64,000 nucleotides of DNA, from positions 7,013,501 to 7,077,500 of the forward strand of contig CM060841.1 in NCBI GenBank assembly GCA_030762175.1, given 5' to 3'. The translations under genes were made by a program, and so were the position numbers. Of this stretch, positions 58,600-64,000 are shown piece by piece. Position 1 is the first letter of the stretch. Every line of letters starts with the position of its first letter. The notes beneath the pieces were generated by a model. That model did no database searches, was not told where the DNA came from, and saw only the letters and a program-made list of their open reading frames with translations. The DNA is from Metallyticus violacea. Taxonomy: Eukaryota; Arthropoda; Insecta; Mantodea; Metallyticidae.

Positions 58600-59780
58600 A
58601 TGCGTGTGTATCCGTTTCCGCCCAAGTGGTCGAATTTTTGTTTTTTCTCAACGAAACTCACCATATAAGCATTAATTAATAAACGATTCGTCGAATTCAT
58701 TAACCAGCAAAATTGGACCATTGGGGGTGGGGGTTATCCTAAAGCGAAAATGTTTTTTAAAAAATTGAAAAATCACTCTAGCGGACGCAATTATTGTTTT
58801 TTCTCAATGAAAATCGGTAGATTTATTTAAAATAAATTAATAAAAGTAGTTTTTTGAGAAGCATGGCAATCGAGCCATTAGGAACTAGTCTTTATGGTAG
58901 TTTAATTTATTTTCAGTGGATAGTACTATTAATATTAAAGGTTGATAAAGGTTGATAAGATTGAATTGTGGCAGCATCCGCGGTTATACAGTCAGTGTAC
59001 CTGAAACGAGTGGAGGTTAAAGTGAAATTTTAAAATCGCTCTAGCAGTTGCAATTTTCATTTTTTCAAAGGAAACTCGGTATATTTCATTGAAATAAAAC
59101 ACGAAAAATACGTCGGTCCTGGTGGTGTAGCGGTTACCATACTTGCCTCCTAATCCCAAGATCGCGGGTTCGAACTCCGGCCAGGAACGATGGATTTTTT
59201 GGGGCGTAAAAATCCTAAGTATGGCTTCCTTCGGAAGGGAAGTAAAGCCGTGGGTCCCGTGTCGTACATTTACGGCACGAAAAAGAACATCAAGCCTGAA
59301 AGAAGAGGCCTCTGAGCAAAATTTGTCGACCGTTTCACGCCCTGAGTTGAATGGGACACTGATGACCTGAGATGTTAAAGAACGCCCATAAATTAATCAA
59401 TCAAAAAAAAAAAAAAATATATATTCCAAAAAAAAAAGTGAAATAGGACTATTAGAAGGGGGCTACCCAAATTTTAAAAACCGCTCAACCGACATTAATA
59501 TTTGCTTTTTCGGAACGGATCTCTGTATATAACAATTAAATAAAATAATAAAAATAGCTTCTAGAATCAAGGAAATCGGGCCATTAGGAGTGTAGGTTTA
59601 CCTGAAACTCAAAATTTAAAAATCGCTTTAGCCGCGCCATTGTTTGTTTCATCACAACAAAATTTGTCATATAACATTTAAATGAAATAAGCAAATTGTT
59701 TAGGAAAATTATGGAAAGTTGACCATTAGGAGTAGGGGTATACTTGAAAATCGAAATTTAAAAATGGCTCTAGCGTTTAA
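58600..59780. repeat. Degenerate 140-160 bp tandem repeat array, split by a SINE-1
   Basis: Monomers share the ordered blocks CCATTAGGAGT, GGGGTTTACCTGAAA, AATTTAAAAATCGCTCTAGC, a TTGTTTTTTC stretch, AACTCGGTATAT and AAATAAAATAATAAA. Block starts are seen near 58718, 58875, 59431, 59580 and 59719, with another partial unit near 58990. Spacing is 139-157 bases and units differ strongly. The SINE-1 at 59112 splits the array. Confidence 0.7.
59112..59416 (+). repeat. SINE-1 copy
   Basis: It starts GTCGGTCCTGGTGGTGTAGC and has an intact B-box region (GGGTTCGAACTCC), the core hairpin and the tail AATTAATCAATCAAAAAAAA. It is inserted in the tandem array. Confidence 0.93.
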
Positions 59781-60314
59781 TATTCCCTATATTGTATTAA
59801 AATAAAAAGACAAATTAACTCAGCATGTATACTGTATTTATAACGATACATATGTTTTATACTTAACAAACGCATCTTCGTGAAGATAGCAAATATGAAA
59901 TAATGATCCAATATGTGTGAGAATTATATTTGTATGTAAGAGCGCTCTGTAATAACCTTTAGAAAATGCTTGCGTTACATGTTTTTATTACAGAAACATT
60001 TAAATTAAATTTCAAAGCCAATGAAAATCGATGTAACTTTCGTTTGGATATATTTACTTTATACATTGTGATTGTTTCTGACCTGTAACGTGTTTTGTTT
60101 TATTGAAACATATGAACATCTTCTTTTTAATAATTTTGTAACTCGAAATTTTCTGTTATTTTTCTGTTTTGAAAATAAAGATGATACCAAGAGCTCAGTT
60201 CATAAACATCGTTACATTTAAAAAGGTTCAAAAATATTCACACAGTATAGCTTTTTATATCAGTCGTTATATATTTAATTTTAATTAATAATATATCATT
60301 TTTTGTTTAATCTC

Positions 60315-60347
<33 letters not shown>

Positions 60348-60617
60348 TCAAAAAAAGTGGTTTCTCTTTTGCATTCTTATAGTTGCATAAATTCTAATTT
60401 TGTCCCCCACAGTAATGCCATAACTTATTTCATTTCAATAATTAACAAGGCCTAATTTGGATTTAATATTACTTTTTATTGGTGGACTTTTTTAAAACTC
60501 TTTCCCCGATTCCGTGACAATACACTTACTGCATATGTATCGCAATATATTACTTATGAAAGATAACGCAGGATATTTTTTCGCCCAAAAAAAACGTAAA
60601 CGACAAAAAAATGGCAT
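59781..60617. other. AT-rich intergenic sequence
   Basis: Contains the AAT microsatellite. Otherwise nothing is recognised. Confidence 0.55.
60314..60347. repeat. AAT microsatellite
   Basis: About eleven AAT units. Confidence 0.95.
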
Positions 60618-60893
60618 TTTTAATGGTGTTTAACGCCCGCTTTGACTACTGAGGCAACACAGGCGGTGTCAACTGGTGATACATGAGATGAAATGATAAA
60701 TTGGGAAAGAATTTTTTAAGGAAGGAAACGTTCCAGGCCTTAGTTTAGGATACCTCCCCGGCATTTGCCATTTCTGAGGACTGAGAAAAACCTGGAAAAA
60801 ACTTCAGTCAGGGAGAACGGTCCTGGCGGTATTCAAGCCACAGACCTCCCGCTCATGAGTCCACACCTTAACGACCTCGGCCACCCGTGGTGA
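60618..60893 (-). repeat. SINE-2 copy
   Basis: A minus-strand copy with head CACCACGGGTGGCCGAGGTC, core and a tail with GCGGGCGTTAAACACCATT. The B box is weakened (GGCTTGAATACC). Confidence 0.91.
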
Positions 60894-62896
60894 TTCCAAA
60901 ATGGCATTAGAGAAATTTGTTCCCATATAGTACGGAATCTCCCCAAAAATTATAGGTTCCCTTCCACTCTGTATACATCTGAAGACAATTGTAGGTGTTT
61001 TAGAATATGAAATTGTTTTTGTAGGCTCCATGTTTATGTTTTCATTCCATTCCCCACGGGACCCTGATGAGTCATGCATGCATCATCGCACACCGGGAAA
61101 GATTCATTATGACAAGGTTCGGGGCGTTAATAAACAAATTAACTGTATCATTAGCCAAGTGGCGGTAGAGGGTAGATCGCCCAAACCGAAGGTCACAAGA
61201 ATTGCCAAAAGCTAGGTACATCCATGAACAACATTCAATTCCACGTTAGAGTTGCAGCAATATCGTTTTAAACAAGTGTCGTTATAAACAATAACATTGA
61301 ATGTTATTGTTTAACAAAATTCTTAATGTTTAACCAAGGAAAAACATCTCAATGTAGTATTTTGTGCAATTTATGCAACTTCTATAAACAAAACGCCAGA
61401 ATTAAGAGTTCTTAGCCCACCTCAAACCGACACCCGCCCGAACTTTAAGTGAAAGATGGGAGGGTATATTTACTTCGTGGAGCTATGATGCAATCAGCTT
61501 TAAATTTACTTGATGATAATGACGCTTTCAGTAGACCCTGTCTAACGAGAATAAAAATAAAATCAAAGCTTTTAATGGCCCGATTGCTCTAATTTTCGGA
61601 AACTACTTTTGCTTTTGGTTAACCCCAATACCAAATGGTCCAATTTTGCTGGTTAACGAACACACCTTTATAATGATATAAAATTACTGCATTCGTAAAA
61701 ATTACAAAATTCGCCTTGCTCATTTCTGAAACATTTGCTTATGCAATACAGTATGACATTATAAAATAATATCATAATATACTGAAGTAACAGCCTTACA
61801 TAATGCTTTAAATATTGAAGGTGATATAACAGAAGTCGCAAGAATTAGTAGAAAAGTAGCAAAATTACCTATCAATAGCTACGGTATCTAAGAAACATCT
61901 AAGGTACAAACTACTTGATGGCACGAATATGTAATTAACAAGCAATCCACCAGGCTCGGCACTGTTGGTGAGCTTTTAGATGGCATTAGGATTTTTTTCA
62001 AGTGAATATGTATTAAAAATATATGTAATAGAAATTGCTTCCACCGAGGTAACCAACATTTCTAACTAGAGTTCTTTTCTGAGGTTTTTAAGTATTATTT
62101 GAATTTTCTTTTATTTAAATTTTTTTTTAAATTGTAAGCATGAAATATTTATGTGATTTATCATTATTTTATCATATTTATACGTTTATGTAATCTTGTG
62201 TTTTACGTAATATTATACACAGAGTTTTTCAAAAGCAATGCATCATTTTTACAAGTAGATGAAAATACAAATATGCGTCATTTCTTAAAAGGATTTATTT
62301 TTTAAATGTAAAACCCTTTTTGGTAGTCATTGTTGCATGAGCTATGATGTCTTTGAATAACATTTTAAATTAAACACTTGTTGTTGTTTTTTCCCCTTCA
62401 CATTTTGTGATAGAGTACCTAATTTTTTTTTTTAATCACGCTACACCGTCGTGTATTTTATACAGAAAGGTAATGTAGTAACATTTAGGACTAACAAATT
62501 TAAACACGTTTATGTATTTTGACAAAAATATTGCTGTCATAGTAACACACGCTTCTGCGTAAGACAAATGAAAGAGAAGAGTGACAAAAACGAAAACACT
62601 ATATCAGAAAATTTGGTGGGGTGGTAAAAAGAGCTTTAATTTAAAATCTTCTTCGATGGCGTTATGGCTCATGCAACAATGACTACGAAACATTTTTTGA
62701 ATTTAAAAAAAAATCTTTTAAGAAATAAGATTTGATAAGTCTTTGCATCTTTTCCTAAAATCTTCCATCTATCTGTAATACAAATTGTCACTTTTGAAAA
62801 ATCTGTATATTATATATTCTCTCAAGTTGGTATAATCCATAGCTTAATTGTATTAATTTTATGGTGAATAAATAAACTGCAATTAATGAAATTATA
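60894..62896. other. Intergenic sequence with one isolated inverted repeat monomer
   Basis: 61577-61655 is a reverse-complement fragment of the tandem repeat at 58600-59780 (CAGCAAAATTGGACCATT and neighbouring blocks). Nothing else is recognised. Confidence 0.55.
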
Positions 62897-64000
62897 CACT
62901 GAGCGGCAAAATAATGAAACACTTAATGAAACATATTTTAAAATAAAACCTGTGTTTAATGAAACGAATACATAAATATTATAATAGAATCTCTTTAACA
63001 ACATTCTATCATCCAAATAACGCGTAAGGAATATTTTAAACACAACTTCTACTACATTATTGATTTTAATGCAGAAAAATCTTCAAACATGGTCAAATAT
63101 CACAATAAAAACTTTTTAACCATGCTGGAAATTGGTGCTTTTAATTGCTCTATGATTCTCTAGTGTTTAAGATAACCGCGGTCTCAGTAACGAGTTTTGC
63201 TACATCTAGCTCTAATTACAGCTGTGATTCGGTCAGGCATGCTCCGGAAAAGATCTGCAATCTCCTCTTGAGGTATCAGTTCCCATTCCGCTTGAAGTGC
63301 AGCCTGAAGATCTGTCAGTAAGTCGGGGAATCGACCCTTAGCATGCCTCCCAAGCATGTCCCAGGCATGTTCTATCGGGTTCGGGTTTGGACTGAGTGCT
63401 GGCCATACCATACGTTCAATCCCAACCATATTCAGGAACTCAAAAACGCACAGAGCAATGTATGGACGAGCGTTATCGTGTATAGGGATAATGTTGTCGC
63501 GTATAGCGAGTGCAAAAGGCACATGATCAGCCAGAATCTCCCCAATGAGCTGTCACTGACTCATTCTCGATGAAATTCCGTTCTTGCTTCAATGCTGATC
63601 CCTACCCAAATCAATAATGAACTTCCATTATAAGGTGTCATAGAAGAGAAGGTGCAGGACGCATAACGTTCTCCTGGCCTTCTCCATACTCTCTCCCTCC
63701 CATCTGGTACCCTCAAACAGAACTTGCTCTCATCCGTGCTCCATTCTTCCATAGTCCAGTTTCGATAGATGCGAGCAAACTGCATTCGAGAGACATGGGG
63801 TGTTCCCTGGTCAAGCAATGCCCTCCTGGACTATAAATTCACTTCGTACAGCCCTCTTCTAACTGTCCTGTCACATGCCGTATTTCCTGCATATTATTCC
63901 TGGCCTCCACCGAAGTTCGTGCCGATCGCGAAGAACTTGCAGTAAAAGAAAACGATCAAAGGTACTCCTCCTATGACCAGAACAGGATCTCCTGATGCAG
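62897..64000 (-). mobile_element. Tc1-like element, running off the right edge
   Basis: The terminal repeat starts CACTGAGCGGCAAAATAATG at 62897, preceded by TA. That is a typical Tc1-type end. The transposase occupies 63184-64000 on the minus strand and its N-terminus lies outside the window. Confidence 0.85.
63184..64000 (-). pseudogene. Tc1-like DD34E transposase, frameshifted, 5' part outside the window
   Basis: Before 63819 only scraps of the N-terminal DNA-binding region are seen (HRRSTFDRF near 63960). The frame 63818-63561 reads QFARIYRNWTMEEW, a few missing residues, TDESKFCLRVPDGRERVWRR with the first catalytic Asp, and LLIWVGISIEARTE. After a frameshift near 63550 the frame 63522-63184 gives IPIHDNARPYIA with the second Asp and SPNPNPIEHAWDMLG with the final Glu, 34 residues apart. 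It ends with TAG after SKTRY. All three catalytic residues remain but the gene is broken. Confidence 0.88.

Overview
The window is eukaryotic, AT-rich animal DNA with one confidently recognised host gene and a dense accumulation of decayed transposable elements. The gene has GT/AG introns, and there are tRNA-derived SINEs, Tc1/mariner, PIF/Harbinger and hAT remnants, non-LTR retrotransposons and Penelope-like elements. Together these suggest an arthropod, possibly an arachnid. The phylum-level guess rests on repeat style and the invertebrate-like divergence of the gene, so it is an inference only.

Host genes. The left quarter (2131-15190, + strand) holds a complete five-exon ANKMY2 orthologue: three ankyrin repeats, a central conserved region and a C-terminal MYND zinc finger, 415 residues, with clean splice sites and consistent phases. 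Head-to-head with it, about 450 bp upstream, is a candidate first coding exon on the minus strand (1556-1682). It carries an SQ/TQ cluster and a CHK2-like stretch before where an FHA domain would begin, so 1683-2130 is probably a shared divergent promoter. A second small candidate gene lies at 34859-35355 (+). It has a good start context, an open 3' frame, a poly(A) signal 46 bases after the stop and higher GC than its surroundings, but I do not recognise the product.

Repeats. Two abundant tRNA-derived SINE families dominate. SINE-1 (glycine-like head, conserved hairpin core, ATCA-type tail) has nine copies. SINE-2 (leucine/serine-like head) has eight. Three further tRNA-headed SINE types occur once each. 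Several SINE-1 copies interrupt other elements with 10-11 bp target-site duplications: in an RTE-type LINE (37837-38131), in a SINE-2 (45863-46165) and in a mariner transposase right after its first catalytic Asp (56373-56673).

DNA transposons include mariner elements at 32285-33178, 49343-50641 and 55708-57331, a Tc1-like DD34E element running off the right edge (from 62897), two internally deleted copies of one mariner-like family (27995-28765 and 42977-43655), a PIF/Harbinger-like element with TAA duplications and long inverted arms (39836-40993, plus a related lone end to 42648), and hAT/CGGBP1-like remnants (22300-23620 and 51296-51560).

Retroelements include a second LINE (47500-48990) and at least two families of Penelope-like elements with GIY-YIG remnants. 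In the second family the pseudo-LTRs carry hammerhead-ribozyme-like cores (minus 25128-25162, minus 30426-30456, plus 31155-31190), the most interesting RNA-level signal here. A degenerate 140-160 bp tandem repeat lies at 58600-59780.

No CRISPR array, operon or functional tRNA/rRNA gene was seen. The remaining spans are AT-rich intron or intergenic DNA in which I see nothing interpretable.
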